Origin: Prevotella sp.
GTDB lineage: Bacteria; Bacteroidota; Bacteroidia; Bacteroidales; Bacteroidaceae
Direction of reading: 5' to 3'
DNA length: 6,655 nucleotides
Assembly: GCA_021203705.1 (NCBI GenBank)
Contig: JAJQAR010000133.1
Location: 1 to 6,655 of the forward strand
Translations under genes and position numbers: made by a program
Part shown: piece after piece, positions 1 to 6,655 of the stretch
How positions within the stretch are numbered: position 1 is the first letter of the stretch
Layout: every line of letters starts with the position of its first letter
The notes under the pieces: model-generated
What the model was told of the DNA's origin: nothing
What the model saw: only the letters and a program-made list of their open reading frames with translations
Database searches by the model: none

Positions 1-866
1 GCATTAATGGAAAGAAGGATATCGTAAACAGTTTCTTTTTCCTTCTGCGTTCCTTTGCCATTATAAATGCTGCTAAGTTCATCCTTTTTATAGTCAGTCC
101 ATATCTGTGGCAACAAACTTAAAGGCTTATCCTCGTGAGCCTTTTTCAGGTTTGTCTCTATTGTTGTTGATATGTTTGTCCTTCCTCTTTCAACATTGTT
201 GGCCATCTCATCTAAGCCACTGCGGTAATAGTCGTACTGCAATTGTCTGAAAGGCTTCATGGCACCTTCCATGTAGTCGTTGATGATGGCAAACCTGTTT
301 CTGTCATCCTCAAAGGCTTTCCAGCCTGTAAAACTCAGGTTTTGAGCATTGTTCACGAGGTTAAGACAGCGTTGCAGGATATCCTCCCCACCCATAGGCG
401 AGAAACTGTCTAAGTCTAACCCGATGATGAGGAAAGCGTAATAAGCACATAATGCTACAAGTTGGTTGTCTATCTGATCTTCATTGAAATTCAACTGGTC
501 GTACTGCGAGAACTCAAAATTGAAATCCCCATCCTTGTTGTTGTATAAGGTAGAGTTATAAGCTGAATTATAAACGGGACGGTTAGCCTGTATTAAGGCA
601 GAGCAAGTGAACAGGTTGGACGACTGGTCGTATTTTGTTACCGTGATGTTAAAGTTACAAACTATTCTCTCATTTTTCTGAAATTGTAATGAAGTCCATT
701 GCGTGTCGTTGATAAACTGTTCAAGAGTCTGTTGTAGAGCATCAAAGACACTCTCGTCAGTACCCTGAATCTGACTGTGGTTAATGGTAATCTTTGCCTG
801 CAATTCCTGGGCGCTTGCTCCCAATGTGAGAGAAATGCAGCATATTAAAACTAATAGATATTTCAT
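1..866 (-). CDS. porD: DUF4835 / PorD-like secreted protein, 3' end cut by window edge
   Basis: The frame is open from the ATG at 866-864 to the left edge: 288 complete codons without a stop. The protein starts with a clear type I signal peptide: MKYL, a hydrophobic core to about residue 16, then an A-S-A motif at 17-19 suggesting cleavage before Gln20. The mature part begins with a beta-type stretch (ELQAKITINHSQIQGT). Further on are RPVYNSAYN, a long DFNFEFSQYDQLNFNE-type segment, a helix with FLIIGLDLDSFSPMGG, GWKAFEDDRNRFAIINDY and MKPFRQLQYDYYRSGLD. I recognise this order as the DUF4835 family of Bacteroidota, about 290-300 residues long, so only a short C-terminal tail should be missing. 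Some annotation names the family PorD, a type IX secretion protein. I know of no defined biochemical activity, and the role here is by family only. There are no membrane helices after the signal peptide, so a periplasmic or outer-membrane-associated location is likely. The start is supported by the signal peptide and by the absence of an upstream in-frame ATG. Confidence 0.82.
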   Translation of the reverse strand, partial: MKYLLVLICCISLTLGASAQELQAKITINHSQIQGTDESVFDALQQTLEQFINDTQWTSLQFQKNERIVCNFNITVTKYDQSSNLFTCSALIQANRPVYNSAYNSTLYNNKDGDFNFEFSQYDQLNFNEDQIDNQLVALCAYYAFLIIGLDLDSFSPMGGEDILQRCLNLVNNAQNLSFTGWKAFEDDRNRFAIINDYMEGAMKPFRQLQYDYYRSGLDEMANNVERGRTNISTTIETNLKKAHEDKPLSLLPQIWTDYKKDELSSIYNGKGTQKEKETVYDILLSIN

Positions 867-878
867 TTTTTTATTATT

Positions 879-909
879 CAAACAATAGCCTTTTCTACCA
901 TGTTTCAAA
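879..909 (-). promoter_or_regulatory. possible Bacteroidota-type promoter for the porD-like gene
   Basis: Read on the minus strand, a TTTG at 909-906 is followed by 18 bases and then TATTGTTTG at 887-879. The Bacteroidota housekeeping promoter has a -33 TTTG and a -7 TAnnTTTG separated by about 19-21 bases. The match is imperfect: the -7 element has one extra base between TA and TTTG. A start site here would leave a leader of only about ten bases before the ATG at 866, in an A-rich stretch without a Shine-Dalgarno sequence. The -33 element overlaps the 3' flank of the rpoC terminator. The gene could instead be transcribed by read-through from rpoC. Confidence 0.3.
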
Positions 910-910
910 C

Positions 911-947
911 AAGAATACCGCTAACAAAGGGTATTAGCGGTATTCTT
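911..947 (-). terminator. intrinsic terminator of the rpoB-rpoC operon
   Basis: A perfect 14-bp inverted repeat (AAGAATACCGCTAA at 911-924 against TTAGCGGTATTCTT at 934-947) encloses a 9-base loop. It begins 16 bases after the rpoC stop codon. On the minus strand the stem is followed by TTCTTGTTTG, a short and interrupted T-run. On the plus strand it is followed by TTCTTTTATTAT, a better T-run, so the structure could work in both directions. No gene is seen reading towards it on the plus strand. Position and stem strength make termination of rpoBC the natural role, possibly leaky because of the imperfect T-run. Confidence 0.8.
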
Positions 948-963
948 TTATTATGAGCAAAAA

Positions 964-3900
964 TCATTCTTCTTCTTTGTCACTGTAATCAATCACGTTC
1001 TTGCGGTTTGCCTCCATACGGTCGTAATCCTCTTTGGAGCCCACGATTATCTTGTCGAACTCGCGCAATCCAGTGCCGGCAGGTATAAGATGCCCACAGA
1101 TAACATTCTCTTTCATGCCCTCAAGCATATCCGTTTTTCCTCTGATGGCAGCCTCGTTGAGAACTTTGGTTGTCTCCTGGAAGGAAGCGGCAGACATGAA
1201 ACTCTTTGTCTGAAGTGCGGCGCGTGTGATACCCTGTAATATCTGAGTAGACGTAGCAGGAACAGCATCACGAACTTCAACAGTCTTAAGGTCACGCCGT
1301 TTCAGCATAGAGTTTTCGTCACGCAATTTACGTGCAGAGACAATCTGACCTTTTTTGAGATTTTCGCTGTCACCGGCATTCATAACCACTTTCTTACCCC
1401 AGATGCGGTCGTTCTCCTCAGCGAAGTCGAGCTTGTCAACAATTTCCTGTTCGAGGAATGTGGTATCACCAGGTTCATTGATTTGAACTTTTCTCATCAT
1501 CTGACGGACGATAATCTCAAAGTGTTTATCATTAATCTTAACACCTTGTAAACGGTAAACATCCTGCACCTCATTGACGATATATTCCTGCACGGCAGTA
1601 GGTCCCTTAATGGCAAGAATGTCATTAGGTGTGATAACACCGTCAGAAAGAGGAGTGCCAGCACGTACAGCATCATGCTCCTGTACAAGGATCTGTTTAG
1701 ACAGGGAAACAAGATAATTACACTTCGTACCAGTTTTTGAAGTAATGGTAATCTCACGGTTACCACGCTTAACCTTACCCATTGTCACCTCACCATCAAT
1801 CTCACTTACGACAGCAGGGTTTGAAGGGTTACGTGCCTCAAACAATTCAGTTACACGTGGAAGACCACCGGTGATATCACCAGCCTTACCGACAGAGCGA
1901 GGAATTTTCACCAAAGTGGTACCCGTTTTCACTACTTGTCCATCATCAACCACAACGTGGCCACCTACAGGGAAATTGTATGTACCCACAATATTGCCAT
2001 TATCATCAACGATATCACAAGTAGGAACTATTGTCTTGTCCTTCGATTCCATGATGATTTTCTCGGTAAGACCAGTTGTCTCATCAGTTTCGGCATGGAA
2101 TGTAACGCCTTCTTCGACATCACGGAATAACAGAGTTCCAGCATATTCAGTAACGATGACCGCATTGAATGGGTCCCAACGTGCAATCATGTCACCTTTC
2201 TTAACGAGGGCACCCCCTTTGAAATAAAGAGAACTACCGTAAGGAACGTTCAAAGTGGAGAGTACGATATTAGTATTAGGGTCAACGAAACGTATTTCAG
2301 CCAAACGGCTAACCACCATCTCACAGTTGATATCCCCATTATCCCCGTTTTCTACGAAAGGAACAGTACGGAGTTCGTCAAATTCGATTTTACAATCGTT
2401 TTTTGCTACAATAGAAGCGTTGGCGGCAGCATTGGCAGCCACACCACCGGCGTGGAATGTACGGAGAGTAAGCTGCGTACCCGGTTCACCGATAGCCTGA
2501 GCTGCGATGACCCCGACAGCTTCACCTTTTTGTACCATGCGACTTGTCGCAAGGTTACGACCGTAGCATTTCATGCATACACCCTTTTTGCTCTCGCAAG
2601 TGAGTACGGAACGGATTTCCACGCTCTCAATAGGGCTGTCCTCGATAATCTGTGCAATTTGCTCAGTAATCTCCTCGCCGGCACTTACGATAAGTTCACC
2701 AGTAGTAGGATGTATTATATCATGTACGGAAACACGTCCGAGGATACGTTCATAAAGGGAAGAAATAACCTCATCACCATTCTTGAGTGCTGTGCAGACA
2801 AGTCCACGGAGCGTTCCACAGTCCTCCTCTGTAATGATAACATCGTGAGAGACGTCAACCAGTCGACGTGTAAGATAACCCGCATCGGCAGTCTTCATAG
2901 CCGTATCAGCAAGACCCTTACGTGCACCGTGAGTAGAGATAAAGTACTCAAGCACGCTCATACCTTCCTTGAAGTTGGAAAGAATAGGGTTCTCGATGAT
3001 TTGTGCACCCTCGGCACCAGCCTTTTGAGGTTTTGCCATAAGACCACGCATACCGGCCAACTGACGTATTTGGTCTTTTGAACCACGTGCGCCAGAGTCA
3101 AGCATCATGTAAACGGCGTTGAAACCCTGGTCAGCCTCAGTCATTTCTTTCATCAGCACGTCACCAAGTTCATTGTTTACATGAGTCCAGGCATCGATGA
3201 CCTGATTATAACGCTCTGTGTCGGTGATGAACCCCATATTATAGTTGTCGGTAATCTGCTGAACTTCCTCATTACCCCTTGCCACGAGGTCAACCTTCTT
3301 TTCAGGAATGATGATGTCATCGAGGTTGAAAGACAGACCGGCACGGTAAGCCATGCGGTAACCCAGGTTCTTTATACCATCGAGAAACTCGCAAGCGCGT
3401 GCGAAGCCGACAGTCTTGATCACGTCAGCGATGATGTCGCGGAGGCTCTTCTTTGAGATAATCTTATTTACATAACCTATTTCATCGGGAACAATGCCAT
3501 TGACAATGACACGCCCTACGGAAGTTTCAACCATGCGTTTAACATACTTGCCACTTTCGTCAATGTCGGTAACTACCACCTTTACCTGAGCATGGAGGTC
3601 GCACCTACCCTCGTTATTTGCGATTATAGCCTCTTCTGGACCATAGAAAGTAAGTCCCTCACCCTTAGCACCTGGGCGTATTTTCGTGATATAGTAGAGC
3701 CCAAGCACCATATCCTGTGATGGCACGGTGATAGGTGCGCCATTGGCAGGATTAAGAATATTATGGCTTTGAAGCATCAGGATTTGCGCCTCAAGGATAG
3801 CCTCATTGCTCAACGGGAGGTGAACAGCCATCTGGTCGCCATCGAAGTCAGCATTGAATGCCGTACAAGCCAATGGGTGCAGCTGAATAGCCTTACCCTC

Positions 3901-5289
3901 AATGAGTTTAGGCTGGAATGCCTGTATACCAAGACGGTGGAGTGTCGGGGCACGGTTGAGGAGTACGGGATGACCTTTCATCACGTTCTCAAGGATGTCC
4001 CAGATAACCGGTTCACGGCGGTCAACAATTTTCTTTGCACTCTTTACCGTCTTAACAATACCGCGCTCAATGAGTTTGCGGATAATAAACGGCTTGTAAA
4101 GTTCCGCAGCCATGAGTTTTGGCAGTCCGCACTCGCCCATTTTCAGTTCTGGTCCGACGACGATGACCGAGCGTGCTGAATAGTCGACACGCTTACCGAG
4201 CAAGTTCTGACGGAAACGTCCCTGTTTACCTTTAAGAGAGTCAGAGAGAGATTTCAACGGACGGTTGGAGTCGCTCTTCACGGCACTGCTTTTACGGGAA
4301 TTGTCAAACAAACTGTCGACAGCCTCTTGGAGCATACGTTTCTCATTACGGAGAATAACTTCAGGAGCCTTTATTTCCATAAGTCTCTTAAGACGGTTGT
4401 TACGTATGATTACACGGCGATAGAGGTCGTTGAGGTCAGATGTAGCAAATCTGCCACCGTCCAAAGGAACCAACGGACGGAGTTCAGGAGGAGTGACAGG
4501 GATAATCTTCAGAATCATCCACTCAGGTCTGTTTATATCCTTGCTGGCACGGAAAGCCTCCACTACCTGAAGACGTTTCAGAGCTTCCGTCTTGCGTTGC
4601 TGCGAAGAATCACTGCTTGCACGGTCGCGCAGGTCGTATGACAGCGAGTCAAGGTCTAAGTTCACGAGCAGGTCATAAATAGCCTCTGCTCCCATCTTGG
4701 CAATGAACTTATTAGGATCGTTATTGTCAAGATACTCATTGTCAGCAGGAAGATTGTCGGTTATGTTGATATACTCATCTTCCGTAAGGAAGTCATATTT
4801 ATGTGAACCGTTTATTTCCTCGCCTTCGGCATCCTTCTTGCCAGCCATTATACCAGGCTGTATTACTACATATTTCTCATAGTAAATCACAGAATCCAAT
4901 TTTTTTGTAGGGATACCGAGCAAGTAGCCTATTTTATTTGGAAGGGAGCGGAAATACCATATATGAGCAACGGGAACTACAAGTTCTATATGACCTGTAC
5001 GCTCACGTCTTACCTTTTTCTCCGTAACCTCCACACCGCAACGGTCGCAGACGATACCCTTATATCTGATACGCTTATATTTACCGCAGGCACACTCATA
5101 GTCCTTCGTAGGACCGAAAATACGCTCACAGAAAAGACCGTCGCGCTCAGGCTTATAAGTACGGTAGTTTATGGTTTCAGGTTTTGTTACCTCACCATGG
5201 GAACTTTCGAGGATTTCCTCCGGTGAAGCAAGACCGATGGTAATCTTCGTAAAATTACTCTTTATCTTTGAATCTTTCTTGAAAGCCAT
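964..5289 (-). CDS. rpoC: DNA-directed RNA polymerase subunit beta' (RpoC)
   Basis: This is the beta' subunit of RNA polymerase, which carries the catalytic magnesium site and, with beta, forms the DNA/RNA cleft in the cytoplasm. The 1441 residues match the usual Bacteroidales length. Landmarks in order: zinc site 1 with Cys66, Cys68, Cys81 and Cys84; the RPEW...[11 protein letters not shown] region at about 254-281; the switch/rudder-side block [20 protein letters not shown] at 354-373; the catalytic loop [12 protein letters not shown] at 479-490 with Asp481, Asp483 and Asp485; bridge helix at about 777-812; zinc site 2 with Cys824, Cys898, Cys905 and Cys908; trigger loop [16 protein letters not shown] at 934-949 with Arg943 and His946. 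About 186 residues (roughly 952-1137) separate the two halves of the trigger-loop region, an insertion placed like SI3 of E. coli; the second half resumes at [17 protein letters not shown]. The C-terminus is acidic (DKEEE) and ends in TGA. The ATG at 5289 gives the usual MAFKKD start, 38 bases after the rpoB stop, with an A-rich leader and no Shine-Dalgarno sequence. Nothing is truncated or missing. Confidence 0.99.
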   Translation of the reverse strand: MAFKKDSKIKSNFTKITIGLASPEEILESSHGEVTKPETINYRTYKPERDGLFCERIFGPTKDYECACGKYKRIRYKGIVCDRCGVEVTEKKVRRERTGHIELVVPVAHIWYFRSLPNKIGYLLGIPTKKLDSVIYYEKYVVIQPGIMAGKKDAEGEEINGSHKYDFLTEDEYINITDNLPADNEYLDNNDPNKFIAKMGAEAIYDLLVNLDLDSLSYDLRDRASSDSSQQRKTEALKRLQVVEAFRASKDINRPEWMILKIIPVTPPELRPLVPLDGGRFATSDLNDLYRRVIIRNNRLKRLMEIKAPEVILRNEKRMLQEAVDSLFDNSRKSSAVKSDSNRPLKSLSDSLKGKQGRFRQNLLGKRVDYSARSVIVVGPELKMGECGLPKLMAAELYKPFIIRKLIERGIVKTVKSAKKIVDRREPVIWDILENVMKGHPVLLNRAPTLHRLGIQAFQPKLIEGKAIQLHPLACTAFNADFDGDQMAVHLPLSNEAILEAQILMLQSHNILNPANGAPITVPSQDMVLGLYYITKIRPGAKGEGLTFYGPEEAIIANNEGRCDLHAQVKVVVTDIDESGKYVKRMVETSVGRVIVNGIVPDEIGYVNKIISKKSLRDIIADVIKTVGFARACEFLDGIKNLGYRMAYRAGLSFNLDDIIIPEKKVDLVARGNEEVQQITDNYNMGFITDTERYNQVIDAWTHVNNELGDVLMKEMTEADQGFNAVYMMLDSGARGSKDQIRQLAGMRGLMAKPQKAGAEGAQIIENPILSNFKEGMSVLEYFISTHGARKGLADTAMKTADAGYLTRRLVDVSHDVIITEEDCGTLRGLVCTALKNGDEVISSLYERILGRVSVHDIIHPTTGELIVSAGEEITEQIAQIIEDSPIESVEIRSVLTCESKKGVCMKCYGRNLATSRMVQKGEAVGVIAAQAIGEPGTQLTLRTFHAGGVAANAAANASIVAKNDCKIEFDELRTVPFVENGDNGDINCEMVVSRLAEIRFVDPNTNIVLSTLNVPYGSSLYFKGGALVKKGDMIARWDPFNAVIVTEYAGTLLFRDVEEGVTFHAETDETTGLTEKIIMESKDKTIVPTCDIVDDNGNIVGTYNFPVGGHVVVDDGQVVKTGTTLVKIPRSVGKAGDITGGLPRVTELFEARNPSNPAVVSEIDGEVTMGKVKRGNREITITSKTGTKCNYLVSLSKQILVQEHDAVRAGTPLSDGVITPNDILAIKGPTAVQEYIVNEVQDVYRLQGVKINDKHFEIIVRQMMRKVQINEPGDTTFLEQEIVDKLDFAEENDRIWGKKVVMNAGDSENLKKGQIVSARKLRDENSMLKRRDLKTVEVRDAVPATSTQILQGITRAALQTKSFMSAASFQETTKVLNEAAIRGKTDMLEGMKENVICGHLIPAGTGLREFDKIIVGSKEDYDRMEANRKNVIDYSDKEEE

Positions 5290-5327
5290 AATTCTTATTT
5301 ATATTTGTTTTGTAAAGAGTTTCGATG
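5290..5327 (-). other. rpoB-rpoC intercistronic spacer
   Basis: These 38 bases lie between the rpoB TAA and the rpoC ATG. On the minus strand the last 25 or so are A/T-rich (ACAAAACAAATATAAATAAG region) with no GGAGG-like site. That fits the A-rich, Shine-Dalgarno-independent starts typical of Bacteroidota. No hairpin or promoter is visible, so the two genes are most likely co-transcribed. Confidence 0.6.
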
Positions 5328-6655
5328 TTAATCAAGAGTTATACTCAAACCAAGTCCACGGAGCTCGTGCAGCAATACATTGAGAGATTCTGGTATACCT
5401 GGCGTTGGCATAGGCTCACCCTTGACAATAGCCTCGTAAGCCTTAGATCTTCCGACAACGTCGTCAGACTTTATAGTCAGGATTTCCTGAAGTACGTGAC
5501 TGGCACCAAATGCCTCCAAAGCCCAAACCTCCATTTCTCCAAAACGCTGACCTCCGAATTGTGCCTTACCGCCAAGCGGCTGTTGCGTGATGAGAGAATA
5601 CGGACCGATGCTACGGGCATGCATCTTATCCTCAACCATGTGACCGAGTTTCAGGAAGTATGTTATGCCCACAGTTGCCGGCTGGTCGAACTGTTCACCT
5701 GTCTCACCATCGTAAAGGCGTGTAGAGCAGAGGCGTGGAAGACCTGCTTTGTCTGTCCACTCCTGCAAGTCCTCTAATTTTGCACCGTCAAAGATAGGAG
5801 TAGCGAATTTGACGCCGAGACGTTTTCCGGCAGCACCGAGGATGGCCTCGAAGATCTGACCGAGGTTCATACGTGAAGGCACACCCAATGGGTTGAGAAC
5901 CAAGTCGACAGGGCGGCCGTCTTCGAGGAACGGCATGTCCTCTTGTCGTACCACTTTAGATACGATACCCTTGTTACCATGACGGCCGGCAAGTTTGTCG
6001 CCGACACCGATCTTACGTTTCTTAGCGACATACACCTTAGCCATCTGAAGAATGCCGGAAGGCAGTTCATCACCGATGGTAATAGCGAACTTATGGCGTT
6101 TCATTTCAGCGTCAAGCAGTTTGTACTTCTTGATGAAATTCATTATCAACTTCTGGATAAGTTCGTTGGTGTGCTCGTCGTTGGTCCAGTTGTTCGACTG
6201 TATACCGTCGTATTCGAGGTTTTTGAGCTGGGTAGTAGTAAATTTGCTCCCCTTAGTGATAATCTCGGCCCCTGTATAATCCTTGATACCCATAGATGTC
6301 TTGTCTTTGGTAAGAACAAGGATTTTATCAATGAGAATATCTTTCAGATCATTAATCTTAGCCTCATATTCCTCATCAATCTTAGCGAGAGTAATCTTGT
6401 CCTGCTGTTTTGAAGAGCGTGTCTTGACGGCACGAGAGAACAATTTCTTGTCAATAACAGTACCTGTAAGAGAAGGATTTGCCTTCAAGGAAGTATCCTT
6501 TACGTCACCGGCCTTGTCACCAAAGATAGCACGGAGAAGTTTTTCCTCTGGTGAAGGGTCGCACTAACCCTTTGGTGAGATTTTACCTTTAAGAATATCA
6601 CCTGGTTCCACGCTTGCACCGACACGGATAATAACATTATCGTCCAAGTCATTGG
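5328..6655 (-). CDS. rpoB: DNA-directed RNA polymerase subunit beta (RpoB), C-terminal third, with one internal amber codon
   Basis: The window holds the last 441 codons before the TAA at 5330-5328, about one third of the roughly 1270-residue Bacteroidales protein; the rifampicin region lies outside. Numbering from the first complete codon (6653): a conserved block [15 protein letters not shown]...[20 protein letters not shown] at 8-52, then the flap region with a charged, lineage-variable segment to about 180. [12 protein letters not shown] follows at 218-229, with the two lysines (220 and 228) equivalent to the active-centre lysines of E. coli beta. [10 protein letters not shown], DDGxxGEQF-like [23 protein letters not shown] (His345) and [14 protein letters not shown] (368-381) complete the beta C-terminal signature, which docks on beta'. 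The oddity is codon 30 (6566-6564), which reads TAG where the family has Glu in the KGE(S/T) motif. The frame is the same on both sides, so the gene is otherwise intact. If the codon is genuine, the product would be cut and probably non-functional. I treat it as a likely sequence error. A start at the TTG at 6488 would be an artefact. Confidence 0.95.
6564..6566 (-). other. in-frame TAG codon inside rpoB
   Basis: The minus-strand reading is AAG GGT TAG TGC GAC CCT, giving K-G-stop-C-D-P. Relatives read K-G-E-S/T-D-P or, in E. coli, K-G-E-T-Q-L. GAG to TAG is a single base change. The neighbouring Cys (TGC) replaces Ser/Thr, and a Lys (AAA at 6590-6588) sits in the GDIL-x-GK motif where Val or Ile is usual. 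No insertion or deletion is involved. The base calls are directly visible; the cause is not. Confidence 0.9.

Noticed and set aside
911..947. Hairpin as a riboswitch, attenuator or transposon end
   Set aside because: It is a simple perfect stem and loop placed just after the rpoC stop with flanking T-runs. There is no larger conserved fold, no target-site duplication and no transposase nearby.
1745..2227. Plus-strand open frame of about 160 codons
   Set aside because: It is antisense to the trigger-loop insertion region of rpoC, has low-complexity Ser/Thr/Pro composition and resembles no family I know.
2452..3081. Plus-strand open frame of about 209 codons
   Set aside because: It lies wholly antisense to the highly conserved rpoC reading frame. 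Its translation is rich in Cys, Thr and Ser with no recognisable motif, and it is best explained as a shadow of rpoC codon use.
5943..6413. Plus-strand open frame of about 156 codons
   Set aside because: It is antisense to conserved rpoB codons and has no independent start signals or domain resemblance.
5328..6488. A separate short rpoB gene starting at the TTG at 6488 (a naturally split beta subunit)
   Set aside because: The TTG is simply Leu in the conserved [11 protein letters not shown] stretch. About 25 well-conserved codons ([20 protein letters not shown]) lie upstream of it, after the TAG, and would be lost. No suitable ATG or ribosome-binding signal is visible near it.
6564..6566. 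UAG recoding or pyrrolysine-type read-through
   Set aside because: This is a single case in about 2,170 codons with no other in-frame TAG. I see no downstream element suggesting programmed read-through, and the site is not one where a special residue is known in beta.

Overview
The window is a conserved housekeeping region from a member of the Bacteroidota, most likely order Bacteroidales and close to Prevotella/Bacteroides. Three things point there. The RpoC and RpoB proteins read like the Bacteroidales versions throughout. The gene after rpoC encodes a DUF4835/PorD-type protein, a family I know only from Bacteroidota. The starts of rpoC and the porD-like gene have A-rich leaders with no Shine-Dalgarno sequence, as is normal in this phylum. 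Genus-level placement is inference.

All genes lie on the minus strand, so transcription runs from high to low coordinates. From right to left: (1) 6655-5328, the last third of rpoB (RNA polymerase beta subunit), whose 5' part lies outside the window; (2) a 38-base spacer; (3) 5289-964, complete rpoC (beta' subunit, 1441 residues); (4) 963-867, a short intergenic region with a strong 14-bp hairpin that probably ends the rpoBC transcript, followed by a possible promoter; (5) 866-1, a nearly complete porD-like gene for a secreted protein, cut by the left edge shortly before its expected stop.

RpoB and RpoC together form the catalytic core of RNA polymerase. The beta lysines that contact the nascent RNA and NTP, the beta' NADFDGD magnesium loop, both beta' zinc sites, the bridge helix and the trigger loop are all visible and intact. 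The porD-like gene seems to be a separate unit, unrelated to transcription. In family annotation PorD is linked to the Bacteroidota type IX secretion system.

The one real anomaly is an in-frame amber codon (TAG, 6564-6566) in a highly conserved block of rpoB. It replaces a near-invariant glutamate, and two more off-consensus codons lie within about 30 bases. Homology continues in the same frame on both sides, so this is a substitution, not a frameshift. A sequencing or assembly error is the most likely explanation, but it should be checked against reads. I see no mobile element, CRISPR array, tRNA, rRNA or defence-type system, and no sign of an undescribed system.
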